Position numbers and translations under genes: made by a program
Shown: positions 57,883-64,000 of the stretch, one piece after another
Layout of the letters: each line of letters starts with the position of its first letter
Position numbering within the stretch: position 1 is the stretch's first letter
Notes under the pieces: model-generated
Told to the model about the DNA's origin: nothing
The model's input: the letters and a program-made list of their open reading frames with translations, nothing else
Database searches by the model: none
DNA from: Desulfitobacterium_A sp034927245
GTDB taxonomy: Bacteria > Bacillota > Desulfitobacteriia > Desulfitobacteriales > Desulfitobacteriaceae
Length of the DNA: 64,000 bases
Assembly (NCBI RefSeq): GCF_034927245.1
Contig: NZ_JAYFQK010000007.1
Coordinates: forward strand, 13,971 to 77,970
Direction of reading: 5' to 3'

Positions 57883-58550
57883 GATACGGTTACCTCCTGA
57901 TGACTAAATATTCCATCAAAAATTAAATCGAGAATATGCTGCAAGCGTATTTCAAGCATCCGTGCGGAAAGCAAATCTTCATTCCAGAGCGGTTGAACAA
58001 TCTCCCGCCGATTAAAATACGCCAAACATAAAGCTTGAATACTGAGCAGTACCTGTCGGAAATCGGTATTCGGCCGAATAAATTTCTGTTTAATCCCATC
58101 CTTGATGATATCTCCAAACTCCAACTCCACCAAATCAAAAAACTGAGGAATAATTTTCCCGATGAAACGCCCCCCGCTCAGCGCCTCCCAACTCGTCAGC
58201 CGCACAAACGAATCATTTTCAGCTAAAAAGTAGAAGTATGCCCTTATTGCCCGCGTCACATTTTCTTTCGGATTATCTCCTAACTTAAAGGCCTTTTTGC
58301 CTAACACAAAAATCTTACTGTAGTTGTAACTAAGAACTTCTGCATAAAGTTCCTCCTTGCTGCCAAAATAGTGGTAAATCATTCGCTTATTGATACCTGC
58401 CTGTTCAGCAATCTCATCAACCCGTGCACCGTCAGGCCCCTTTTCGGCGAAAATTTTGGTGGCTGAAACTAATATTCGGGCACGACTGACTTCAGAACGC
58501 TGACCCCGACCATCTCCTTTTAAAGAAGATCGTTTTTCAGTTTCATCCAT
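57879..58550 (-). CDS. TetR/AcrR-family transcriptional regulator
   Basis: A 223-aa protein with N-terminal TetR HTH (RARILVSATKIFAEKGPDGARVDEIAEQAGINKRMIYHYFGSKEELY) and an all-helical ligand domain. First gene of its export operon (tetR-hlyD-ATPase-permease-permease). It almost surely represses the operon through the nested palindromes directly upstream. ATG follows GGGGGGAATGTA. Confidence 0.92.
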   Translation of the reverse strand: MDETEKRSSLKGDGRGQRSEVSRARILVSATKIFAEKGPDGARVDEIAEQAGINKRMIYHYFGSKEELYAEVLSYNYSKIFVLGKKAFKLGDNPKENVTRAIRAYFYFLAENDSFVRLTSWEALSGGRFIGKIIPQFFDLVELEFGDIIKDGIKQKFIRPNTDFRQVLLSIQALCLAYFNRREIVQPLWNEDLLSARMLEIRLQHILDLIFDGIFSHQEVTVS

Positions 58551-58592
58551 TACATTCCCCCCTAAGTTAATAGCTTTAATGGTTTAACTAAA

Positions 58593-58640
58593 AATAACAT
58601 CGAGGTAAATAACTAGTTAGTTACTTACTTCAATGTTATT
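58593..58640. promoter_or_regulatory. Nested palindromic operator of the TetR regulator
   Basis: The core GTAAATAACTAGTTAGTTAC (58605-58624) centres on the perfect palindrome TAACTAGTTA. Outer arms AATAACAT (58593-58600) and ATGTTATT (58633-58640) add a second inverted repeat with its axis 2 bp away. It is 43-90 bp upstream of tetR, an apt operator for one or two TetR dimers. Confidence 0.7.
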
Positions 58641-58717
58641 AATTTAATATCTTTTTGCTGCTTTTGTCAAGAGATATCTATCGGAAATCGGAAGAAGGAT
58701 TACCTCTCCAGACAATC

Positions 58718-58746
58718 TTACACGCCACCCAAAATGATGCTATAAT
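58718..58746 (+). promoter_or_regulatory. Promoter of the 130-aa hypothetical gene
   Basis: An extended -10, TGC-TATAAT (58738-58746), with TTACAC (58718-58723) 17 bp upstream. The leader to ATG 58796 would be ~43 nt and has AAAAAGGAG as ribosome binding site. Confidence 0.55.
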
Positions 58747-58795
58747 AGACCATATAAAAATCACATATATGCTGGGTTTAAAAAGGAGTAACCTT

Positions 58796-59188
58796 ATGAT
58801 TAAATTATTCACCGTGACTTCAACATTGGAAAAATTTATGGGAAAAGAAAACGTAAATATTGTATGGCTGTATAAAGACAGGAATCAACCCATTGCCCCT
58901 TATGACCAAATCATTGAGGATTATGACCCTAACATCGAAAATAAGTTTAACGGAGAGTTAGCCGTTAATGAAATGTTTACCTTGGAAGAAGCCGAAGAAT
59001 TAGCAACTTTTTTACGAGATGAGCAAAAAATGAACCTTAAAGTTATAGAAATGGATCTACCCATTGATAAAGATAGGGTGCCATTAACGACCCTCCCCAT
59101 GGGACCTCAAAATGGACAAGTTCCTGTAGAATTTGAAGGATTGCCATTTGAAGTCTATTTTCATTTTGATTTAAGAGAAAAAGCATAA
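58796..59188 (+). CDS. Hypothetical cytoplasmic protein, 130 aa
   Basis: Not a family I recognise. Acidic, soluble, mixed alpha/beta: LFTVTSTLEKFMGKENVNIVWLYKD, then LAVNEMFTLEEAEELATFLRD, ending in an EGLPFEVYFHFDLREKA strand. It has no signal peptide or TM segment. ATG 58796 is set by AAAAGGAG and the promoter at 58718-58746; the open frame extends to 58655 but without a site. It stands alone between the TetR operon and a type I toxin locus. Confidence 0.65.
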   Translation: MIKLFTVTSTLEKFMGKENVNIVWLYKDRNQPIAPYDQIIEDYDPNIENKFNGELAVNEMFTLEEAEELATFLRDEQKMNLKVIEMDLPIDKDRVPLTTLPMGPQNGQVPVEFEGLPFEVYFHFDLREKA

Positions 59189-59223
59189 AACAAAAGGAGA
59201 TCCGCTCCCCCGTAAGCACAAAC

Positions 59224-59382
59224 TTGATATCAGAAATATATTATCGTATAATATATTTAGAAATTGCGTATAAATATAAACCGGGATGCTCAAACATCCC
59301 GGCTGTACAACCGACCGCAGTGAGCGGCACTTATCTAAAGAGCAATAGCTCCCTTGGCGGGGGATGGGCTACTTGCTCTTTT
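59224..59382 (+). ncRNA. Antisense RNA, probable type I antitoxin
   Basis: The promoter TTGATA (59224-59229), exactly 17 bp, then TATAAT (59247-59252) gives a start near 59259. A hairpin AAAGAGCAA (59337-59345) with TTGCTCTTTT (59373-59382) ends it. The ~124-nt RNA would cover the 3' untranslated region and last codons of the toxin mRNA on the opposite strand. This 3'-overlap layout is that of txpA/RatA and bsrG/SR4. Transcript ends are inferred. Confidence 0.65.
59281..59302 (-). terminator. Terminator of the type I toxin mRNA
   Basis: CCGGGATG and CATCCCGG form a perfect 8-bp stem. On the minus strand it is followed by TTTATATTTAT. Confidence 0.65.
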
Positions 59383-59455
59383 CCGTTCCTTTGACTATTA
59401 TCACAGCTAAAGTAGCTAGTGAAATTGCCACCATCAAAGCTTCAAATACAGTCAT
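59369..59455 (-). CDS. Holin-like type I toxin peptide (28 aa)
   Basis: ATG 59455 follows a near-perfect GAAAGGAGGTGAGGCTT site. The peptide MTVFEALMVAISLATLAVII, then VKGTEKSK, is one hydrophobic helix with a basic tail. It matches the putative holin-like toxin family (Hol_Tox) that starts MTV-[FY]-EAL. Such peptides insert in the membrane and are silenced by an antisense RNA, for which there is a candidate promoter and terminator on the other strand. The mRNA would start at a -10 TATAAT (59530-59525, weak -35) and end at the hairpin at 59281. Confidence 0.78.
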   Translation of the reverse strand: MTVFEALMVAISLATLAVIIVKGTEKSK

Positions 59456-59571
59456 AAGCCTCACCTCCTTTCAGTTGATTGGAGGATTGGCCGCCCACCC
59501 AGCCCTTTTGAGTTGTACAAAGCGATTATACTATAAATTTCTATTATTTTGGTCATTTTATTATTGTTCAA

Positions 59572-59607
59572 AGAAACCTGGCCACTCCTATGAGCGACCA
59601 GGTTTCT
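59572..59607 (-). terminator. Terminator of the MFS exporter gene
   Basis: AGAAACCTGG and CCAGGTTTCT pair around a 16-nt loop, 21 bp past the stop codon. Confidence 0.7.
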
Positions 59608-59627
59608 CTAATCTTGTCGAGCCTTTG

Positions 59628-61085
59628 TTATTTAGCGCGTGCATAGCCCTTGCGGTTTAGAGATATTAGGGCAGCGAAAAAAGCAACGGATGCCCCGACG
59701 TAGAGAACGGTGTGATAAGATGTCATGAAGGCTGTAGTCTGTTGAAGAGCATCGGGATTTGGGATGCCTTTAAGAAGAGCCGCTTGCCGATTCTCGAATA
59801 AGGTTACAGACAAAGCAATCCCAACGACCATGCCGACATTCCGAACGAGGGCGTTGATTCCTCCTGCGACACCAAGCTTGGGTTTGGGTACAGAGCTCAT
59901 GACACTGCTGTTATTCGGGGATTGAAATAACCCAGAACCTAGGCCCATCAGAATGGGGCCGGGAACAACTTGTAAAGCAGTTGAAGTAGAGGTTAAGGTA
60001 GACAGGTATAAAAGGCCAAGGGATATGAGCGTCAAGCCCGTTGTGGTTAGGGCTATGGGACCGATTCGATCAGAAACACGGCCGCTTATTGGCGCGGTAA
60101 TCGCCATTATTAGGGGGAAGGCCGTCATAAGGAGACCTACCTTAGAAGGAGAGAAATTAAGGATATGCTGTAGGTAAAACGGCATCAGCATAATATTTGA
60201 AAAAATAGCAGTGAACGAAAGAAATCCCGAGAGATTTCCGATAAGGAAAGGGCGGTTTTTAAATAAAGTAAGATCAATCATCGGATGGTTGACACGATTT
60301 TCGGTGACAAAAAAGCTAACTAATAAGGTTATTCCTACAAAGAGACTAATTAAGACCGGAAAAGAGCCCCAACCCCAATCTTGTCCATTATTTAAGGCAA
60401 GGAGGATTAAGATCATACCGGTTGAGAAGAAAACCGCACCAAAAGTATCAAAGGTTTCCGTCCCTTTGTGGGGTTGATCCGGCGGGAGGATGATTTGTGC
60501 AGCCCAATATCCAATGATTCCGATAGGAAGGTTGATAAAGAAGATAGAGCGCCAACTCGCGATTCCAAGGAGCAATCCGCCGATTGCCGGACCGAAAAGA
60601 CTTCCCAGGGCGACGACAGTTCCGGTGAGTCCGAGTGCACGTCCCCGTTCATACGGAGGAAACGTAGCCGTAATAATTGCTGAACTGTTTGCCATAAGCA
60701 TGGAGGCCCCAATGGCTTGAACAACACGCATTCCCACGAGGAACCAGATATTATTGGCAAGCCCACACAGAAAAGAACCAAGAGTAAAGATGAGAAAACC
60801 AAGTGAAAAGATTTTTTTCCGTCCGATAAGGTCGGCAATTCGACCAAATATGGGAAGTAAACTTGAGATTACAAGGAGATAAGCCGTTACAACCCATTGG
60901 ATGACCGATAAATCCGTATGTAGGGTTTTTGAAATTGTCGGTAATGCGACATTGACAATGCTCGAATCCAAAGTTGACATGAAAGTCCCTATGGATACAT
61001 TCGCGAAAATAAACCAACGGTAGCGTGGTGAATTCTTCAGCTTTGATAAAAACGAATTAGGATTGGGATTAGGATTTGGACTCAT
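59628..61085 (-). CDS. MFS drug:H+ antiporter, DHA2 (EmrB/QacA) family, 14 TM
   Basis: A 485-aa exporter. Fourteen hydrophobic segments, the TM2-3 loop motif A (GRIADLIGRKKIF), motif C (GPAIGGLLLG) in TM5, and DHA2 signature SIVNVALPTISKTLHTDLSVIQWVVTAYLL. It exports cationic drugs or small metabolites using the proton gradient. ATG 61085 after AGGAGGAAC is preferred over the in-frame start at 61148. A PNPNPNPN run after the start derives from a 6-bp micro-repeat. No regulator adjoins it. Confidence 0.9.
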   Translation of the reverse strand: MSPNPNPNPNSFLSKLKNSPRYRWFIFANVSIGTFMSTLDSSIVNVALPTISKTLHTDLSVIQWVVTAYLLVISSLLPIFGRIADLIGRKKIFSLGFLIFTLGSFLCGLANNIWFLVGMRVVQAIGASMLMANSSAIITATFPPYERGRALGLTGTVVALGSLFGPAIGGLLLGIASWRSIFFINLPIGIIGYWAAQIILPPDQPHKGTETFDTFGAVFFSTGMILILLALNNGQDWGWGSFPVLISLFVGITLLVSFFVTENRVNHPMIDLTLFKNRPFLIGNLSGFLSFTAIFSNIMLMPFYLQHILNFSPSKVGLLMTAFPLIMAITAPISGRVSDRIGPIALTTTGLTLISLGLLYLSTLTSTSTALQVVPGPILMGLGSGLFQSPNNSSVMSSVPKPKLGVAGGINALVRNVGMVVGIALSVTLFENRQAALLKGIPNPDALQQTTAFMTSYHTVLYVGASVAFFAALISLNRKGYARAK

Positions 61086-61319
61086 AAAGTTCCTCCTGTT
61101 TTGCGCTTTGTTTCTAATGGGTATTGCTTCAATATTATAATTTAACATATAAATTTGGGTTATGCTATATTCGTTTTTACATAGCTGTATAAAAAACCTT
61201 GTATAAAAAACTAGACCCGATTTTCAGCCATTGAAAATAGGGTTTAATGCGATGGTACGTGACGTGCAATATGGTTGATGGTATAATATGGATAGCGCAA
61301 TTTGTTCGGGAGGTTTACG

Positions 61320-61646
61320 ATGGAAAAAACGAGGACTATTGATTTAGATAAGAAGCTTATTCAAAACATACAGAGAATCGGTCAAAAATATGATATCGAA
61401 CAAATACTCCTTTTTGGATCTCGGGCAAGAGGGAATAATAAGCCCAAAAGCGACATAGACTTAGCCGTTTTTCCATTACCGGGTTTTAGTAACAGAGGGC
61501 GGTTAAGCAGCGATCTTGATGACATTGACACACTCTTAAAACTAGACGTTGTTTTTATCGATAAACAAATCGATCCTATATTATTGGAGAATATAGAGAG
61601 AGAAGGGGTTATCTTATATGAGCGATCCAAAACAAAAAATCAATAA
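61320..61646 (+). CDS. MNT-type minimal nucleotidyltransferase, antitoxin of a HEPN-MNT pair
   Basis: A 108-aa protein with the nucleotidyltransferase core LLFGSRARGNNKPKSDIDLAV (GS...D-x-D metal site). In MNT-HEPN type VII modules the MNT protein AMPylates or otherwise silences the HEPN RNase. ATG 61320 follows GGGAGG. An extended -10 (TGG-TATAAT, 61279-61287) is 33 bp upstream. Its end overlaps the next gene by 29 bp in another frame, so the two are made together. Confidence 0.85.
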   Translation: MEKTRTIDLDKKLIQNIQRIGQKYDIEQILLFGSRARGNNKPKSDIDLAVFPLPGFSNRGRLSSDLDDIDTLLKLDVVFIDKQIDPILLENIEREGVILYERSKTKNQ

Positions 61647-62022
61647 CTTTCAAAACGCTTTAGCCAGGCTTAATGAAGGTATTGCTCAATATAATGAAGC
61701 TGATGAGCTGGCAGGAGATGGTCTCATCCGACGTTTTGAGTTTACCTTTGAGCTCGCATGGAAAACTTTGAAGGTAATTTTTGAAGATGAGGGTTTGACA
61801 GGATTAAATTCTCCTAAGTCAGTGCTACGCGAAGCTTTTGCAGCCGATCTTATACAGGATGAAGAACTATGGCTCACAATGCTCAGTGATCGGAACTCAA
61901 CTGTACATATCTATAGCCAGCAATTGGCAAAAGAAATATGTCATAATATCCAAGAAAAATATGTCTTTGCACTTGAGGAGTTGCTGAAAGGAATCAGAAC
62001 AAGATATTTTAATTTCAAATAA
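61618..62022 (+). CDS. HEPN-domain protein (HI0074 type), putative toxin RNase
   Basis: A 134-aa, all-helical protein of the nucleotidyltransferase substrate-binding/HEPN family (FEFTFELAWKTLKVIFEDEG). It has the Rx4H-type motif RNSTVH (residues ~97-102) that cleaves RNA in HEPN toxins, so it may be an active RNase held in check by the adjacent MNT protein. The alternative is a plain partner subunit without activity. The pair is widespread in prokaryotes and often acts in phage or stress response. Confidence 0.85.
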   Translation: MSDPKQKINNFQNALARLNEGIAQYNEADELAGDGLIRRFEFTFELAWKTLKVIFEDEGLTGLNSPKSVLREAFAADLIQDEELWLTMLSDRNSTVHIYSQQLAKEICHNIQEKYVFALEELLKGIRTRYFNFK

Positions 62023-62030
62023 TAACCCTA

Positions 62031-62066
62031 AAAACCTCGAAGAAAATTTTTTCTCCGAGGTTTTTT
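62031..62066 (+). terminator. Terminator after the MNT-HEPN pair
   Basis: AAAACCTCG and CGAGGTTTT pair, with an inner AGAAAA/TTTTCT stem, followed by TT. Confidence 0.75.
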
Positions 62067-62140
62067 ACGGCAAACATCAATGCTTCGTACGTTGGGGAGG
62101 TTGACCGAATGGGAAACCTCCCCTCCTATAATAGAGAGGT

Positions 62141-63856
62141 CTAAACCGTAAATTTACTAATGATATTTTGGAGTTCTTGAGCCATTGTGGCTAAACTTTG
62201 GGTTGATGATGCAATCTGCTCTATCGAAGCTGTTTGTTCTTCTACTCCGGCAGATACCGTTTGAGCATGGGATGCTGTCTCCTTGCTCGTAATATCAATT
62301 TGTTCAGCCGAAGTTAATATCTGTTGACTGCCACTCGATATTTCTTGAATTGTAGCCGATATTTCTTCCATTTGTGCCGAAATATTTTCGATGAGTTTAG
62401 CAATTTCACTGAATGACTGCCCAGCGACATTAACGACTTCAATACCTTCAGCTACATTTTTGACCTCTTCTTCCATCGCCTTCACTGCCAAGCCGATGTT
62501 ATTATCGTTTTGGTTAATGAGAGCCGCAATTTGTGTTGTCGCTTCACGGGATTGTTCCGCAAGTTTTCGGACCTCATCAGCAACAACAGCAAACCCTCTG
62601 CCATGTTCCCCAGCCCTTGCGGCTTCAATTGCCGCATTAAGAGCGAGTAAATTGGTCTGGTCTGCAATCCCGGTTATGAACTGTATTATATTTCCGATCT
62701 TATCAGAACTCGTTGAAAGCTCAGTTATTCTATGTTGGACGGTCTCTGTTCCTTCACTAATACTATTCATCTGTTGGACAACTCTATCCAAAGCTTGTTG
62801 TCCGGCTTGAGTCGTTGTCAACGTCTTAGTCATGGATTCAGCAATCTCGCTGCTACTGGCGGCGGCTTCCTGGGTTCCCGCGGATATTTGTTCTATGGCA
62901 GACGAAGTTTCATCAATGGCATGCGCTTCTTTTTCAGTTCCCTGAGCTACACTTTCTATAGCTGCTGCGATTTGATTTGATACTTGGGTACTTTCTTCAG
63001 TAATAGCACTTAGCTCTTCAGATGAAGCGGCCACTTGTTCAGAAGACTCAGTAACATGCTTAACGAGTGTGTGCAGATGTTCCTTCATGATATTGAAACT
63101 CTTTGCTAACTGTCCTATTTCATCTTGACCTTTGATCATGATATCTTCACCTGATAAATCTCCATTAGCGACTTGTTCAACGCTTGCCAGAACTTTCTTA
63201 ATCGAATTGGCAATCAAATTAGCCATCAAATACCCGAGAATAAGACCTAATAGAGTGTCTGCGACGGAGAAGGCGATGATTATTCTATTCGCCCTTGCAT
63301 TATCTGCATCATTTTGGGAATTAGCAACATCTGCTTGTTTTACAGTGAAATTAGTAAGGTCATCCAAGGTTACATTTATAGCGTCAAGATGGGCCTGGGC
63401 ATTATTCGTAAAATAATCATAAGCCCCTTTTGTGTCACCTTGATTAGCCATATCCATCGCTTTTTGTCGGTCTGTCCTATATGTAGTCAATTCTTTATCG
63501 ATCTGCGACACTTTTTCTTTTTCATAGGGGTCAGTCGCTAATTTTACATAAGATTTATAACTTTTGTCTAAATTATCTGACCCTGTTTTCATCTCGTTTT
63601 GCAGTTTCTGTTGTATCACTTTATCTTGAGTTAAAAGATAATGAAAAAAGGCTGACTCGCCGGCTCTTGATTGTGCCTGAACATCATTTATGTACTCCAC
63701 TGACATTAAGGAACCCGAATACATAGCCGTCATTTCCGTATTAGCTTTTAAATTGTAATAATAGCCCACAAATCCAACTGTTCCTATGAATATAGCCATC
63801 AGCACAACGAGAGATAAAATCTTTGTCCTTATCTTCCAATTTCTAATCCCATTCAT
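62141..63856 (-). CDS. Methyl-accepting chemotaxis protein (4HB sensor)
   Basis: A 571-aa transmembrane chemoreceptor. TM1 (~residues 12-32), a four-helix-bundle sensor (~35-190, helical and polar), TM2 (~193-213), HAMP (~215-265) and a long cytoplasmic coiled coil. The hairpin tip (NLLALNAAIEAARAGEHGRGFAVVADEVRKLAEQS) binds CheA/CheW. Glu/Gln pairs such as TEKEAHAIDETSSAIEQIS are likely methylation sites. The ligand is unknown. A short GC hairpin (GGGGAGG/CCTCCCC, 62094-62123) follows the stop. Confidence 0.93.
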   Translation of the reverse strand: MNGIRNWKIRTKILSLVVLMAIFIGTVGFVGYYYNLKANTEMTAMYSGSLMSVEYINDVQAQSRAGESAFFHYLLTQDKVIQQKLQNEMKTGSDNLDKSYKSYVKLATDPYEKEKVSQIDKELTTYRTDRQKAMDMANQGDTKGAYDYFTNNAQAHLDAINVTLDDLTNFTVKQADVANSQNDADNARANRIIIAFSVADTLLGLILGYLMANLIANSIKKVLASVEQVANGDLSGEDIMIKGQDEIGQLAKSFNIMKEHLHTLVKHVTESSEQVAASSEELSAITEESTQVSNQIAAAIESVAQGTEKEAHAIDETSSAIEQISAGTQEAAASSSEIAESMTKTLTTTQAGQQALDRVVQQMNSISEGTETVQHRITELSTSSDKIGNIIQFITGIADQTNLLALNAAIEAARAGEHGRGFAVVADEVRKLAEQSREATTQIAALINQNDNNIGLAVKAMEEEVKNVAEGIEVVNVAGQSFSEIAKLIENISAQMEEISATIQEISSGSQQILTSAEQIDITSKETASHAQTVSAGVEEQTASIEQIASSTQSLATMAQELQNIISKFTV

Positions 63857-64000
63857 TTAAGTGTAGCGAACTGAGTTCTTTGGCGGTAATGTGCCCATTG
63901 CCAATTTCATTTAATTATTAACTTTAGATTCACCGCCTTCAGCGGTTATTCTTTTTCTCGCAAATCTTTGCCGATGGCGGCAATCTTAATTCTAACCAAT

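Noticed and set aside
62094..62123. GGGGAGG/CCTCCCC hairpin as the chemoreceptor terminator
   Set aside because: The stem is short, the loop is long and no T run follows on the minus strand; mentioned only in the gene entry.

Overview
The window comes from an anaerobic, low-to-mid G+C Gram-positive bacterium, most likely of the Desulfitobacterium/Desulfosporosinus group (Peptococcaceae sensu lato). Pointers are strong GGAGG ribosome binding sites with many TTG/GTG starts, lipoboxes, CWB2 wall-binding repeats, multihaem cytochrome c, a complex molybdenum reductase with its own chaperone, sigma-54 regulation, selenocysteine use and PucR-controlled allantoin catabolism. The genus is inferred from gene content only. 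I saw no rRNA, tRNA or CRISPR array.

Layout. 0-3.2 kb is a toxin-antitoxin-rich accessory patch: a Fic protein, a decayed type III (CptIN/ToxIN-like) locus with RNA repeats, terminator hairpin and broken toxin gene, an orphan YefM antitoxin and a RelE-type toxin with a small downstream partner. 3.2-7.5 kb is an RND efflux pair. 7.7-12.9 kb holds an HD-GYP phosphodiesterase, a TPR-polysaccharide deacetylase and a CWB2 lipoprotein. 13.0-17.3 kb has a frameshifted siroheme-type reductase gene, then an octahaem cytochrome with two membrane partners behind a CRP/FNR-type promoter. 18.4-28.4 kb is a respiratory unit: a molybdopterin oxidoreductase whose gene is interrupted by an in-frame UGA with a SECIS-like hairpin (selenocysteine at the Mo-ligand position), TorD chaperone, four-cluster FeS subunit and NrfD membrane anchor. 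Upstream lie a periplasmic-binding-type protein, a histidine kinase and an NtrC-type regulator, and a well-spaced -24/-12 promoter sits in front of the reductase.

28.4-43.4 kb is a ureide/amino-acid catabolic region: PucR regulator, NCS1 permease, two allantoinase-like amidohydrolases, an allantoate amidohydrolase, ureidoglycine aminohydrolase and a small cupin. Inside it lies a module of D-cysteine desulfhydrase/ACC deaminase-like enzyme, RidA, dicarboxylate/amino acid symporter, Asp/Glu racemase and a YheO/DauR-like regulator. Two ~100-bp MITE-like elements in opposite orientation bracket 34.6-41.1 kb. 44-49.8 kb is a complete oligopeptide/dipeptide ABC operon. 49.8-51.9 kb is an amidase-YvrJ-DUF2922-DUF1659 module with an XRE regulator and a palindromic operator over its -35 box. 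52.3-53.5 kb is a second Fic protein. 53.7-58.6 kb is a TetR-controlled HlyD/ABC-2 export operon. 58.8-64 kb has a small hypothetical gene, a type I toxin with a convincing antisense RNA, a 14-TM drug exporter, an MNT-HEPN pair and a chemotaxis receptor.

The most notable items are the probable selenocysteine-containing tetrathionate/thiosulfate/arsenate-reductase-like enzyme with its three-component sigma-54 control, the octahaem cytochrome module, the relict type III toxin-antitoxin locus, and the unannotated type I toxin/antisense pair at 59.2-59.5 kb.
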